Below, in pieces: positions 49,439-61,900 of a stretch of DNA of 64,000 nucleotides. The DNA is from Mercurialis annua. Its lineage: Eukaryota; Streptophyta; Magnoliopsida; Malpighiales; Euphorbiaceae. Under the pieces are notes generated by a model, which had not been told where the DNA came from, did not search any database, and saw only the letters and a list, made by a program, of their open reading frames with translations. How positions within the stretch are numbered: the first letter of the stretch is position 1; each line of letters starts with the position of its first letter. The stretch lies in NCBI RefSeq assembly GCF_937616625.2, contig NC_065570.1, positions 47,421,665-47,485,664 on the forward strand. Reading direction: 5' to 3'. Position numbers and translations under genes: made by a program.

Positions 49439-50479
49439 TTAGCTCCTGGAGGTTGTTTCTCTTGTGGCCAACCGAGTCATTTCTCCAGGGAGTGTCCGAC
49501 ATCTGGGCAGCAGATGTCTAACTCCAGTGTGGCGCAGACGTCTTACCAGCAGCAGAGACCTGCGTTTACACAGTCTGTAGGGTACTCTCAACCTGCAGCA
49601 TCTTTTGGTGGCCAGCGGGGCCGTGGTTCTGGTGGCAGAGGTTTTGGTGGCCGTGGTAACGGTGGCAGAGGTTCCAACAGTTATGCTATTGGGCAGAGTT
49701 CTCAGCAGCAACCACAGAGTCAGGCCAGAGTGTTCGCACTTACTCCTCAGGATGCGCGTGCATCAAATGCTGTGGTGCAAGGTACCATTCCGATTTCTTT
49801 TACTGATGCTTTGGTGTTATTTGATGCGGGTGCAACCCATTCATTTGTTTCTACTTGTTTTGCGGGAAAATTGGGTATTGCACCATCTGTTTTGAGTGAA
49901 CCTCTAGCTATGTCTACACCTATGTCTGAAGTTGTAGTAGTGGACGTCGTTTATCCTTCTTGTCCAGTTGTTATTCAAGGTAGAGAACTATGTGCTGATT
50001 TGGTTTTGCTTGACGTGTTTTCTTTTGACGTGATTTTGGGGATGGATTGGTTGTCGCGCCATTATGCTTCTATTGACTGTCGAGGGAAGTCAGTCGAGTT
50101 TAGGATTCCAGGTGATCTACCTTTTTTCTTTCAGGGAGAAAAGGCGGAGACACCTAAGAATCTGATTTCCGCCATCAAGGCGAAGCGGATGTTAGGCAAG
50201 GGTTGCCAGGATTTTCTTGTTGTGGTTCGTGATTTGGAGGCTGATAGTGGTGATATGCATAGTGTTCCGATAGTGAATGAGTTCACTGATGTGTTTCTAA
50301 AGGAATTGCCTGGATTACCACCTGACCGTGAGATTGAGTTTTTCATTGATGTGGTTTCTGGTACAGCTCTGATTTCGATACCGCCGTATCGGATGGCTCC
50401 TGCAGAGTTGAAGGAGTTGAAGGACCAGTTACAAGAGTTGTTGGATAGTGGGTTCATCAGACCGAGTACTTCTCCGTGA
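49439..50479 (+). pseudogene. Zinc knuckle and aspartic protease of gag-pol
   Basis: The gag frame continues. A CCHC knuckle (CFSCGQPSHFSREC, 49454-49495) is followed by Gly/Arg/Gln-rich sequence. A retroviral-type aspartic protease with the DAGATHSF active site comes next (catalytic Asp codon at 49823), and then DVILGMDWL. The segment ends inside the start of the RT domain (RPSTSP) at TGA 50477-50479, where Trp is conserved in relatives. Confidence 0.87.
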
Positions 50480-51600
50480 GGCGCTCCAGTTCTGTTTGTG
50501 AAGAAGAAAGACGGTTCCTTTCGACTGTGTATCGACTACAGACAGTTGAACAAGGCTACTGTCAAGAACCAATATCCTCTTCCTCGCATCGATGATTTGT
50601 TTGACCAGTTGCAGGGTGCGAAGTGTTTTTCCAAGATTGATTTGAGATCTGGGTATCATCAACTTCGGATCCGTGATGTAGATGTGCCTAAGACTGCTTT
50701 TCGGACGCGTTATGGACATTTTGAGTTTCTGGTTATGTCCTTTGGTCTGACTAACATACCATCAGCGTTTATGGATATGATGAACAGAGTGTTCAAGCCG
50801 TTTTTGGATCAATTCGTCATCGTTTTCATTGATGACATCTTGATCTATTCTCGGAGTGAGGAGGAGCATGCATACCATTTGAGGACTATACTACAGACGT
50901 TGCGTGAGCATTAGTTGTATGCTAAGTTCTCAAAATGTGAGTTCTAGTTGGATCAGGTTACCTTTCTAGGACACGTGGTGTCGAAAGATGGGATCAAGGT
51001 TGATCCGAAGAAGATTGAGGCAGTTATGGATTGGCAGAGGCCGAGGTCAGTTACCGAGATCAAAAGTTTTCTGGGTTTAGCTGGCTACTATCGTCGGTTC
51101 GTGCAAGATTTCTCCAGAATATCTGCACCGTTGACTAAACTGACACAGAAGGGTGTTAAGTTTGAGTGGACTGACAAGTGCGAGGCGAGCTTTGAGAAGC
51201 TCAAGGAGATTTTGACTACAGCTCCGGTTTTGGCATTGCCTTCTGGCATTGACGGTTTCACAGTGTATTGTGATGCGTCTCGAATTGGTTTGGGTTGCGT
51301 GCTGATGCAACATGGACAGGTGATCGCCTATGCTTCCTGTCAGTTGAAAAAGCATGAGGTGAATTACCATACTCATGATTTAGAGTTGGCAGCGGTGGTT
51401 TTTGCGTTGAAAATTTAGAGGCATTACTTGTATGGTGCTACTTGTGAGATTTTCACTGATCACAGGAGTCTGAAGTATATCTTTGATCAGAGATAGTTGA
51501 ACTTGAGACAGAGGAGGTGGTTAGAGTTACTGAAAGTCTACGACTGTACTATTCAGTACCTACCTGGTAAGGCTAATGTGGTAGCCGATGCGTTGAGTCG
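50480..51600 (+). pseudogene. Reverse transcriptase and RNase H of gag-pol, with stops
   Basis: The same frame as gag runs through [32 protein letters not shown] and the catalytic FIDDILIYS (Asp-Asp at 50831-50836). RNase H follows ([24 protein letters not shown]). Stops lie at 50912-50914, 50945-50947, 51416-51418 and 51494-51496. Each replaces a residue that is Gln, Trp or similar in chromoviruses. The RT core residues themselves are intact. Confidence 0.87.
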
Positions 51601-53163
51601 CAAGTCTTCGGGCAGTTTGGCTCATATTTCTGAGATTGGGCGTACACCCATGGTTAGAGAGTGGCACGGTTTGATAGCTTCAGGCTATGGTTTTCAGGTT
51701 TCTCAGGCCGGTAGTTTGTTGGCACAGTTGCAAGTGCAACCTGTTTTGATTGATCGGATCAAAGCTTTACAAGCTGAGGATCCACAGTTGAGACGGATTA
51801 TAGAGGAGGTTCAGCAAGACGGTAACTCTAAGTTTACTTTTGTGGATGGTGTTCTGAGACATGGTTCGAGATTGTGTGTTTCGGATTCAGATGGTTTGAG
51901 GGACCAGATTCTGGAAGAAGCGCACAAGTCTGTTTATAACGTCCATCCGGGTTCTACTAAGATGTACCATGATCTTAAGGGTACCTACTGGTGGAGCGGG
52001 ATGAAGAAGGATGTCGCTGAGTACGTTAGTGTCTGACTTGCCAGCAGGTGAAGATGGAGAATCAGAGACCTTTTGGTTATCTACAGCCACTACCTATTCC
52101 AGAGTGGAAGTGGGAGCGGATTGCCATAGATTTTGTGGTTGGTTTACCACGTACTCGACAGGGATACGATTCCATCTGGGTGATAGTTGACCGTATGACC
52201 AAGTCAGCTCATTTCCTTCCGATCAAGGTTCCGTATCCTGCTTCGAGATTGGCTCAGTTGTACATCGACATGATTGTCAGTTTGCATGGTGTACCGGTTT
52301 CTATTGTTTCGGACAGAGGTTCTGTATTTACTTCGAGGTTCTGGAAAGCGTTACAGGAATCCTTGGGTTCTCGGTTGGATTTCAGTATAGCTTTTCATCC
52401 TCAGATTGACGGTCAGTCTGAGAGGACTATTCAGACATTGGAGGATATGCTCAGGATGTGTGTTCTCGATTTTCAGGGTAGCTGGGATACTCATTTACCG
52501 TTGATTGAGTTTTCTTACAACAACAGTTACCACGCGAGTATCGAGATGGCGCCATATGAGGCTTTGTACGGGCACAAGTGTAGATCTCCTATCTGTTGGG
52601 AGGAGGTTGGAGAGCGTAAACTTTCGGGAGCAGAGATTATTCAAATTACCTCAGAGAAGGTACCGTTGATCAAATAGAGGTTAGAGACTGCTTTTAGTCG
52701 GCATAAGAGTGCTGATCCGAAGAGAAAAGACATTGAGTTTCATGCTGGTGATTTCGTGTTTCTTTGGGTTTCGCCTATGAAAGGCGTGGTTCGTTTTGGT
52801 GTCAAGGGAAAGTTGGCACCGAGGTATATTGGTCCTTATGAGATTTCAGAGAGGATTAGAGTTGTGGCTTATCGTCTGGTTCTGCCGCCAAACATGTCTT
52901 TAGTGCATCCTGTGTTTCATGTTTCTATGTTGAGGAAGTGCATCTCTGATCCTTCGCAGGTGATTGTGCCCCAGAGCATTGAGATTGACCAAGAGTTATC
53001 GTATGAGGAACAACCAGTTGAGGTTGTTGATACGCAAGTGCGTAAATTGCGGAACAAGGAGATTCCGATGGTCAAAGTTCTCTGGCGCAATCATTCTGTA
53101 GAGGAGTTCACTTGGGAGACCGATTCGGATATGCGGAATCGCTATCCTTTTCTTTTTCCGTGA
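51601..53163 (+). pseudogene. Integrase and C-terminal chromodomain-like region of gag-pol
   Basis: The N-terminal HHCC zinc region is split by a 1-base loss near 52027-52036, after which the frame is -1. The catalytic core follows: AIDFVVGLP with Asp, VSDRGSVF with the second Asp, and DGQSERT with the Glu. A TAG stop lies at 52675-52677. Then come the GPF/Y-like segment (KLAPRYIGPYEI) and a chromodomain-like end (RKLRNKEIPMVKVLW, VEEFTWE) of the type that steers chromoviruses to heterochromatin. It ends at TGA 53161-53163. Confidence 0.87.
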
Positions 53164-53267
53164 GGTACGATGCTTTATTATTATGTGATTTTTATGAGTT
53201 TTGTTGTGTTACGTGTTCTATTGCTGTTATTGCTTGTTGTGTTAAATTCGAGGACGAATTTTTAATT

Positions 53268-53279
53268 AGTGGGGGAGAA
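53268..53279 (+). other. Polypurine tract
   Basis: AGTGGGGGAGAA lies directly before the 3' LTR start (TGTAATATTCC at 53280). This is the expected plus-strand primer site. Confidence 0.85.
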
Positions 53280-53313
53280 TGTAATATTCCGTAAAAATTT
53301 AATTTTATTTATC
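53280..53313 (+). repeat. 3' LTR of the gypsy element, first 34 bp
   Basis: The start of the 3' LTR is cut by the nested solo LTR. Its last five bases, TTATC, are the left copy of the duplication. Confidence 0.9.
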
Positions 53314-56082
53314 TGTCAAGACCCAATTTCATGAATCGTGACCGGTGCTAGAGTATGGGTATGGTTGTACCAAAACCCGTAGCAAGCCTCGTGGAAATCA
53401 AATAAACATTTAAACCTGCAGAAAACTGCTCAGGGGCAACCGAGACTCCAACCTAGGTCTAACAATTTATATTACAGTTCTAGTATAAATAACTTAAATA
53501 GCTTAAATGTTCTACAGTGTGCCTTATATATAACAATATCGTAATCCAGAATAATCATGCCAAATATAAATAATCGAAAATATCGACAATCCCAAAGTGT
53601 AATATCAAATGTAATAAATAAATTAGTTCTACTACGGTCTAAGAGTTCGAAAACAATAACTAGTTTAAATATCATAAAGACCTCCGAAGAAATAAAAGAA
53701 TTGGAGTAGACCAGCTTTCAAATCATAAACTTGGAAAATTTGGGAAAAACAACGGGGTTAGATATTCTGAGATGAGTTCGCAATACTATTTACATTTATT
53801 AAGTTTAAAACCCTTAAATCAAAACAGTTTATACTAATATAGTATGATTATGGAAAATAGTATTGAAATGATCCCAGCGTAAATATGACATAACATACTG
53901 ATAAACCCAGAGTGGACGGGAACAAATCCTCGTCATATATATATACCAGCGTAAGCAAGACATTTAGTCTGCCGTTTCCCAGAGTACTTACCGGTGCACA
54001 CAGTCTCGATACAAGCCTATCGAGTAGCTCGTTTCAATCGAGATCCATAATCCGTAAAAACAGTTCAAAAGCATTTATAATATCAAAATACGATGCGGTA
54101 ATTAATAAAGCGGCAAATAGCACTACAAACTCACTGCTTGCTTATCCACGTGAATCTTGGCAAACAGCTAACCATGCGTAGACTCCGAAGCACGAGCAGT
54201 CGACGGGTCTAAAACAATGTATATGTTAAAATCTGAACAACCCCTAACTCTAAGATTACTAGACACCATATAGGACTATCATCTTAACACAACCAAAGAT
54301 CAACATTCGAAACACAGTAATCCCAAAGCCAAAGTACATACATATCCAACCAATACAATAACTAGTTAAGTTTAGGTGAGTTCTCGTTTTCAAAAAAAAA
54401 AACAATCCAGAGTAATATAATTCAACAACACCTTTTCGAAATCCAACATATCCCAGAGTAGTATGTTAGCCATATATCAACTATATGCCTAACACAACAT
54501 GTCGGGCGACACAAATCTAACCCGACCTAACCAGAGTAAAATCCAAAGTTAAATCCTTTAAAATGAAACCAATGTATTTGAAAACAAGGAACTCACTATA
54601 AGCTTAACCAAAATTCAAACCAATACCACAAATAGCAACAGTAACCAATAGACTGTCAACACTTGACAATTCCACCCGGAGTTCATATTTCTCAATTAAA
54701 ACACATTAAGTGTAAATAAACATGACTCCAAAACACATTGAAATAATAAACTCAGATCTGAACTGTACACTTAGATAGCCTTTAAAACCATTGTAAAATA
54801 ATTCTACCTTAAATGCCATAACAACAATTTGTTATCCAAATAACCCAAGGTAAACAAACATCCTTTATCTACTCAAACGATTCCCAGTCATATGTAACTA
54901 TTCTTAAAACAACGTTTTATTCCAATTAAAACCACCTTTAACATATAATCTAGCCTTAGTCAATTATCTCCAATCACCCAAAGTAGGAATTTCCCATTAA
55001 CAATCTTTTAACCTTCAAAATAACATTTTCAGCTTTTAGTTTAAAGTTCAAAACAGAATTCAATTCCACAACTTAACCCAAGTGATACATTATTTCATTT
55101 AAACGATTCCTCCAATCACCCAATGTATTGTTAAACATCTAACAACCTACGATTCATTTACTTTGAAATTTCCAGATTATTAATAAAGGCTTAAAACAGA
55201 ATTATAAATCAAGAACGACAACAACTCCATATAACCCTTCAATCAAACAAGTATTCCAATCATCCAATGTATAGCCAACATCAATAAGTCACAACCAATA
55301 CACATAGATTATTTCCAGAGTTCCAAATCAAAGCAAAACAGAAAATATAAAGCCAAAACACCCAAGTATAGATTCATACAACAATTTAGCAATCTCTACA
55401 CCACATAAGAAGGGATTAGAACCACATACCGCTTGATTAGACTAAGAACAATAAAACCCAGAAATCAATCAACCCAAATCAGCCTACAACCATACACATA
55501 TAGGGATATAGGACTTAGAATTGCTAGAATTGAAGAACTAGAGATAAAACCACAAAGGAAAGATTACAAACACTTACAAAGGATTAAAATTGAGAGGAAA
55601 GTTAGATAGGAATGAGTTAGAATATGACTCCAGCCGTTTTAGGGTTTTAAAAGTTGAAGGAAAAGAGTTTAGGTTGAATAAAGGGTCTTTAAATAGAAAA
55701 ACAGCAAACTGAACAGTGCAAGTTCGCACCCGCGAACTTCAACAGCATCAGTTAGCGACCACTAACTATAGTTCGCACCCGCGAACTCAATAAAAACACG
55801 ATCCGACCGACCAGATTTTAGTAAATTCTCTTAGGAACAACATATCCGAACGGCGGCCCGATCCGACGGTGCAATTGGGAGATATGGACATTTTACTAAA
55901 GCATGTCATATCAGGAAAACACGTAAACACTTATTCGATAAGGCTCAGAACCTAATCAAAACAACACACCGAAGGTTATGAAAACCAAACCATGGTTTCA
56001 AGGAACCAAACCACCAAGGACCAACCCGAAACACATCAAAAAAAAATCATCGGAACAAGCCGGAAAAACACGGGGTATTACA
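53314..56082 (-). mobile_element. Nested solo LTR of a related gypsy family, inverse orientation
   Basis: On the minus strand it starts TGTAATACCCCG and ends TCTTGACA. It is 2769 bp, flanked by exact TTATC duplications (53309-53313 and 56083-56087). It resembles the host LTR at both ends but differs through most of its length. No PBS, gag-pol or polypurine tract is present, so it is a solo LTR left by recombination between two LTRs. A minus-strand TATA-like TATTTAAAG lies at about 55688-55696, with inverted-repeat modules just upstream at 55721-55787. ORFs in it are not supported. Confidence 0.88.
55721..55787. repeat. Three inverted-repeat modules in the nested solo LTR
   Basis: AGTTCGC-ACCC-GCGAACT occurs twice (55721-55738 and 55770-55787), with AGTTAG-CGACCA-CTAACT (55750-55767) between. 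They sit about 25-100 bp upstream of the minus-strand TATA-like box. That is the same relative place as the palindrome cluster of the host LTR, but the sequence is different. Confidence 0.85.
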
Positions 56083-58083
56083 TTATCGAAGAATTCCCGG
56101 TAGTTTTCGGTCGTTTGTCGATTAATGGTTCGGCTTATGGTTCAACCGAAAGGGTTGAACCACACCCTTTTAAATCAGGTATCAAAAGAGATCTGATTTA
56201 AAAGGAGGTCTCGTACGAGACACACCATGTCTCGTACGAGACCTTAAGAAATTAAGCCTGGTCTCATACGAGACCAGGGTTCTCAAACGAGAACAGCAGC
56301 AAATTGCTATTCTCGTTCGAGAACAGCGTATGCCTTCGGGGGGGAGCATTTTTGACCTCCAATATTTCATGAATCGATCCTTTTAAATGCGTAAACCCTA
56401 AACCTAATACATTCTCCACACTTTAAAGAAACCATACCCGTCATTCCCTTCCGTTTTCACTGAGAATTCGCTGATCAAATCCCTCTCAAAGTTTTCAGAA
56501 AAACTTCGGTAAGTTATATTCTAAGATTTCAGTTTTTGGTTTAAACGGCAATTCCGTATTTTTGATCGTTCTCTTTCGTTTCTAGATCGAAATCAAAACC
56601 GTTTGTTTCCAGACGTTCTAGACTCGTGTACCTACGATTTCCCACCTCGTTTTTGTTGAACGGTACGCTATCGATCTCGTTTCAGTCGCCATACGGTTTA
56701 CCGTTTTAAGCTTTGTATAATCTGTTTTGGTTGAAACTATTACTGCCGATTATATTCCTTCTTGTTGGCTTGATCTTCATGTTGATTAGACACCTAGGAA
56801 TGTTGAGTTTCATAAATAAATTAATAGTGCTGTGATATAACGATTCGTTGGATGCCGTTTTGAATTGTCAAACCCACGCTATAATTCCGCCGTGGTTCTT
56901 TAATCTTAATTGCTAACTAAATAGGAATTGTTGTAGTTCATGATTAAGTATTTATAATTAAGATGGCTTGAATCATGAAATCCTAATGGATTTGGGTTTA
57001 AGAATCATGTACAGTAGCTAAAAAATGGTGGGTTGTTGAGTTGTATATGATGGGCGGGGTTTTGTTGGATTTAAAGGAAGGAGATGGTTAATAAACCATT
57101 CTACTCACCATCTTATTTTGTTTGAAATTAATAAGTCCCTCAAGTTATTTTATTTGGATAATAACTAGAATTTCATAATAATTTACAATTGATATTTTGT
57201 AAACAATATTTTTATAATTTAAATTAATATAATTACTCGGGTAATTATACTAAATTCCAATATCAATTTGGTACGAAAATGGCCGAATTAAAAATTAGCC
57301 CTTGAATATTTTTATAACTTATTTAATTAAGTTTTTGATTAGTAATTTTATATTTGGTTTTAATTATATACAAAAGTGACTAATTTGATTTTGAAAATCT
57401 AATTGGATAAAGTACAGTTTATTCCCTAATTGGCTAAAGTACAGTTTAGTCCATAATTGGCTAAAGTACACTTTAGTCCATAATTGGCTAAAGTACAGTT
57501 TAGTCCCTAAATTTTCATAAACTTAAAATGGTTTGATTTTTGGGTTGTAACTTGGGTTACTTGAAATTAAAGTTATTGAGTTCTGCTTTTAAAATGGATT
57601 ATTATTTTATCGAATTATTTTATAAATATAAACTCGAGTTATACTTGGTAAACGTTTTGGGTCGGGTTAGACTTGGGTCACCCGACAAGTGAGATTAGCT
57701 TGGTAGTTATTGGTAACTCGGCTAACCCACTATTTGAAAATTTATTATTATTTAAGGATCTTTAAATAATAGTTGTAAATTGGATTTTAAAGCGAGAACT
57801 CAATAAACTTGTATTAAATGTGCTTTATTACCTATTGGGTATTTTTTTTTGTTCTGGATTGTTTTAATCCGACGTGTTATTTGTGCTAGTCCTATGTGGT
57901 GTCTAGTACTCTCTAGAGTTAGGATCTGTTTTTAATAATTATTTTATTTGTCTAGACCCGTCTATTGTTCGTGCTCCAGAGGCGAACCAGGATTAGTTGC
58001 TTGCCGGTTATCACGTGGATTAGCAAGCAGTGAGTTTGTACTTACTATTTACCGCTTTATTAAGTAAATTGTTATTTTAATAT

Positions 58084-58155
<72 letters not shown>

Positions 58156-58996
58156 ACGTATATTGCGAACTGTTTTTATATTATGGCTCTTAGTTGGAAC
58201 ATGCTACCTAATGGGCATCATTAGGACTGTGTGCGTACCGGTAATGATCTGGGTAAGGTATATACGGAAATGTGGTAACTCGGTGTGAGCATAGCTCTCG
58301 GGTCCAAATAGAGTAACTCGGTGTAGCACAGCTCTCGGGACTCTGGATATGGTAAAAGTGTGGTCAGTGGTAACTCGGTGTAGCTCAGCTCTCGGGAACA
58401 GGCCTATTGGATTATATTTATTATTTAGAATTGTAGATTAGGGTTCCAACTATTATTCGTAATATCGTTATTAAATATTTTAAACGGTTTTAAAGGTTTT
58501 CCACTTGATAAATGTAAATAGTGGTATAAACTCATCTCAGTATATCTGACCTCGTTGTTTTCCCAATTTTTTCCAGGGTTATGATTTGAGAGAGTCTGGT
58601 GATCTCCGCATTTACTTTTCCTCGGAGGTTCTATTTATTTTAGTAGAACTATCAAACTATTTTATTCTTAGACCGCAGTAGTTGACTAGACGTCTTTATT
58701 ATTATTACAGATGTTTGTCGGATTGGTCCGACTAGTTATATTGCTCTGACATGTTTATAATGTTTACTCTGTTTATTTTATTCTTATTTTTAGACTCAGA
58801 ATTGGATAAGCATGTTATATTAATTGTTGAATATTATAACTGCTAGAATTAGGCTGAAGTCTCGGTTGCCCCCGAGCATTGGTTTTCTTGCAGGTTTATT
58901 ATAATTGTATGCTAATCGAAAGGCTAGCTACAGGTTTTGGTACTACATTACCCATACCCTAGCGCCGGTTACGATTCATGAAAATTGGTCGTGATA
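56083..58996 (+). repeat. 3' LTR of the gypsy element, main part
   Basis: It resumes with TTATCGAAGAATTC after the nested solo LTR and aligns to the 5' LTR from its ~30th base to the end. It lacks the CACTA element: the empty site CGCATTTACTTTTCC is near 58608. The palindromes are partly eroded by CG-to-CA changes, the minisatellite is one unit shorter, and a long AT tract is expanded at 58087-58152. The terminal CA reads TA. Confidence 0.92.
58087..58152. repeat. (AT)n microsatellite, about 33 repeats
   Basis: An uninterrupted AT run lies inside the 3' LTR. The 5' LTR has only a short run at the matching place (about 45705), so it expanded after insertion. Confidence 0.95.
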
Positions 58997-61900
58997 ATAT
59001 ATTTAAAGTACGCTTATCTCAAAATAATCTCCAACAGTATGGCAATATAATATAATACCATAAACAATGTAATCATGCCAAAGCTGATAAAATAGTAGTT
59101 GGACCAATCCAACAAACAATAGTCTAAAATATAAACGTAAGACTATAACATGAATAATCTGACAATACTATTGCGGTCTAAGAGTTTAAAATAGTTCAAC
59201 TCTTATTTCTGAAATAAAATAAAGAACCTCCGAGAATGATGAAACGGAGATCGATAAATGCTCAAATCATAAACCTGGAAAATTTGGAAAAACAACAGGG
59301 TCAGATTTACTGAGTAGAATTTATATAACCATTTACATTTATTAAGTTAAAAACTTTTAAAACATTTAATAAAAACATTTTTATTATGGATTATCAATGA
59401 AACCCTAAACCACAATTCTAAATCCATTGTCGTGTCGGTGAGACGTATCTCAATAACTGATCCCCGACTATCACTTAAATAAATAGTGAGCCCAGGAGAC
59501 GTATCTTCCACTGGTGCCCTCACTAAGGTGAGACGTATCTCAAACCTACCTTAATACCATAATCATTACCGGTGCGCACGCAGTCCCGATGATGTCCATC
59601 GAGTAGCACGTTCCAAATCAAATCCACAATGCCGAAAACAGTTCGAAAGCTGTTTATACATATATATACAAAATATAATAGTTGCTTAATAAAGAGGTAA
59701 ATAGAGATACAAACTCACTGCTTGCTATTCCACGTGAAACTTGACAAGCAATCTAACTCTGGTTCGCCTCTGAAGTACGAACAGTCGACGGGTCTAAATA
59801 AAATATTTAAATCATAATTAAAATCAGACCCCAACTCTAAAGAGTACTAGACACCACGTAGGACTAGCACAACACAATACCAAGTCACATTTAATAACAC
59901 CTATATTAAATGCATTCCAAAAATAACCCAAGTTATAGAGTACAAATCATATAAATATATTTAGAATGATTCGTAAAATAATTTAAATAAACTCAAGTTA
60001 AAATCCATATCAGTGAGTCAGCCGACTTATTTAAAACTACCAAGCTTCTTCCCACTTGTTGGGCGACCACAATCTAACCCAAAGTAAAACTTTATTAAAT
60101 TTATAAACCCGAGTTTATAAATTAAAATAACTTAATAAAATAATTATCCATTTTAAAAAAAATTCAATATCTTGCAATTTAAGTAACCTAAGTTACAACA
60201 CAAAACTTAACCATTTTAAGTTTATAAAAGTTTAGGGACTAAACTGTACTTTAGCCAATTTGATTTTTCGAAATCAAAATTAATTATTCGTTTTCCAATT
60301 TACTAAATTATAGGATAAACAAAATCCAAAAGGTTATCCTTTAAGTAAAACTTAACTTGAATAAGCTTTTTAGAAACTTTAGGGGCTAAATCGTAAATTA
60401 GCCAAAATAACATATAAATCAAAATTAAATATAATTACCCGAATAATTATATTAATTTAATTTATAAAATAATTATCGCTTTCAAGTTGTCTATTTAAAA
60501 TTGAAACAATAGAAAAGTTATTATTAACTAATAACATAGCTAAGGATTCAATTGCTTTTAAGCAATTCATTAGGTGACTATAATGGTCAATTTTTCATCT
60601 ACTCCAATCAACAATTTCAAATCAACACCATTCCCTCCATGAACCCCATATTGACGTGGGCCAAAAGAGAAAATCAAACAAAATGGTGACCTACATGTAC
60701 AATTCACCATCTCCCTCAAAATCAAAACAAAGAAAACTAAACTCCTATACTGCAATCACGAACCAATTTTCCAAACAATCAAACTTCCAAATCTCTTTAA
60801 TCTCTACACTAAGCAAGATTAAAAACATAATAACCATCATGTTAAACATGAAAAAGTAATCACAGTAAAACAAAATGCAAGCCAATATCACAACGAGGAC
60901 TTTAAAAACAATTGAATCCGACGACGACATCACATGACGGAGTAATCACAACTCAAGCAATTCAATCTCAATTCTACTCAATATATGTTACAAAGAAACG
61001 AAACAATGGCAGCAATGATAGACAAAGAAACGTAGCAAGCAATAACATCACATCGGCAGTTATGAAGCAAGAACAAGTCGACATCGAAACGGCGACAAAC
61101 GGAGGGATTTTTACGCACCGTTTATGATTCCGAAACGTAGGGATCGAAGAGAACGTTGAGTCGATGATAACCGTCAAAGAACAATCAGATTACAGCTATT
61201 ACAATGAAATAGAAATCAAAAACCGTATTTGACGACAGTGAAACGAAGAACAAGTTAAACGATTACTTACCGAAACTTGGATCGAATGGAGCTTGGATAG
61301 AGTTTAATGAAGTTTCAGATTTGTTTAAGGGAGTGTGACTGATAGGTTTTGATTCAAAACGAGAGAAATTCTTTTTAGGTTAAGAAAAGAAAGAAACGTG
61401 ATGCAGAAGATGTTTATATAGGGGAGGAATGAAAAGAAATGTTGCTGCTATATGTTTATGCTTCAAAAGGAAAACAAATGGACCTTTAATAAATCATGGC
61501 CATTAACTATCTTAGTGGTGGGCTTTTCATTTTAAACAAAAAATGGGCCACGTAAAAAGAAGAAGGAAGGAATGCATGGGTATTCCATTGAGGAAATTAG
61601 ATGGTACAATGTGGAAGCCCTAATTAATCTCACTTTTACTGTTTCAAATGTCCGTGTTGAATAATACTTTCTAAAATTGTTTCCTACGTTTCTGCTATTG
61701 AAAATTACGGTGCCATTTGTTTTTGCTGCTCCACGAATCTTCCATTCATCGTCATCAACGCTGCTCCTCCTCTTTGTTTCTTCGAAGAAGAAATAAAAAG
61801 AAACGAACGGTTCCAGCGATGGTTTAATAAGAGAAACTTGAAATTTCTGCGGCGCGGTGATGGAATTTCTTCTTCTACTAGAGGTGTGGTGATGGTTGTT

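Larger units (their letters stand above)
43638..58996 (+). mobile_element. Ty3/gypsy chromovirus-type LTR retrotransposon (Tekay/Del-like), decayed
   Basis: The element comprises a 5' LTR (43638-47865), PBS, gag-pol (48209-53163), a polypurine tract and a 3' LTR (53280-58996, interrupted). LTRs are about 2.92 kb once later insertions are removed, typical of the long-LTR Tekay/Del clade. The PBS matches initiator tRNA-Met, and pol ends in a chromodomain-like segment. It begins TGTAATATCC and ends GTGATA where the 5' LTR has GTGACA. The bases flanking the two ends do not match as a 5-bp duplication, so one flank has been rearranged. The element cannot move by its own proteins. Confidence 0.93.

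Noticed and set aside
53912..54181. 89-codon plus-strand frame in the solo LTR
   Set aside because: Low-complexity Ser-rich translation of LTR DNA whose transcription direction would be the opposite strand.
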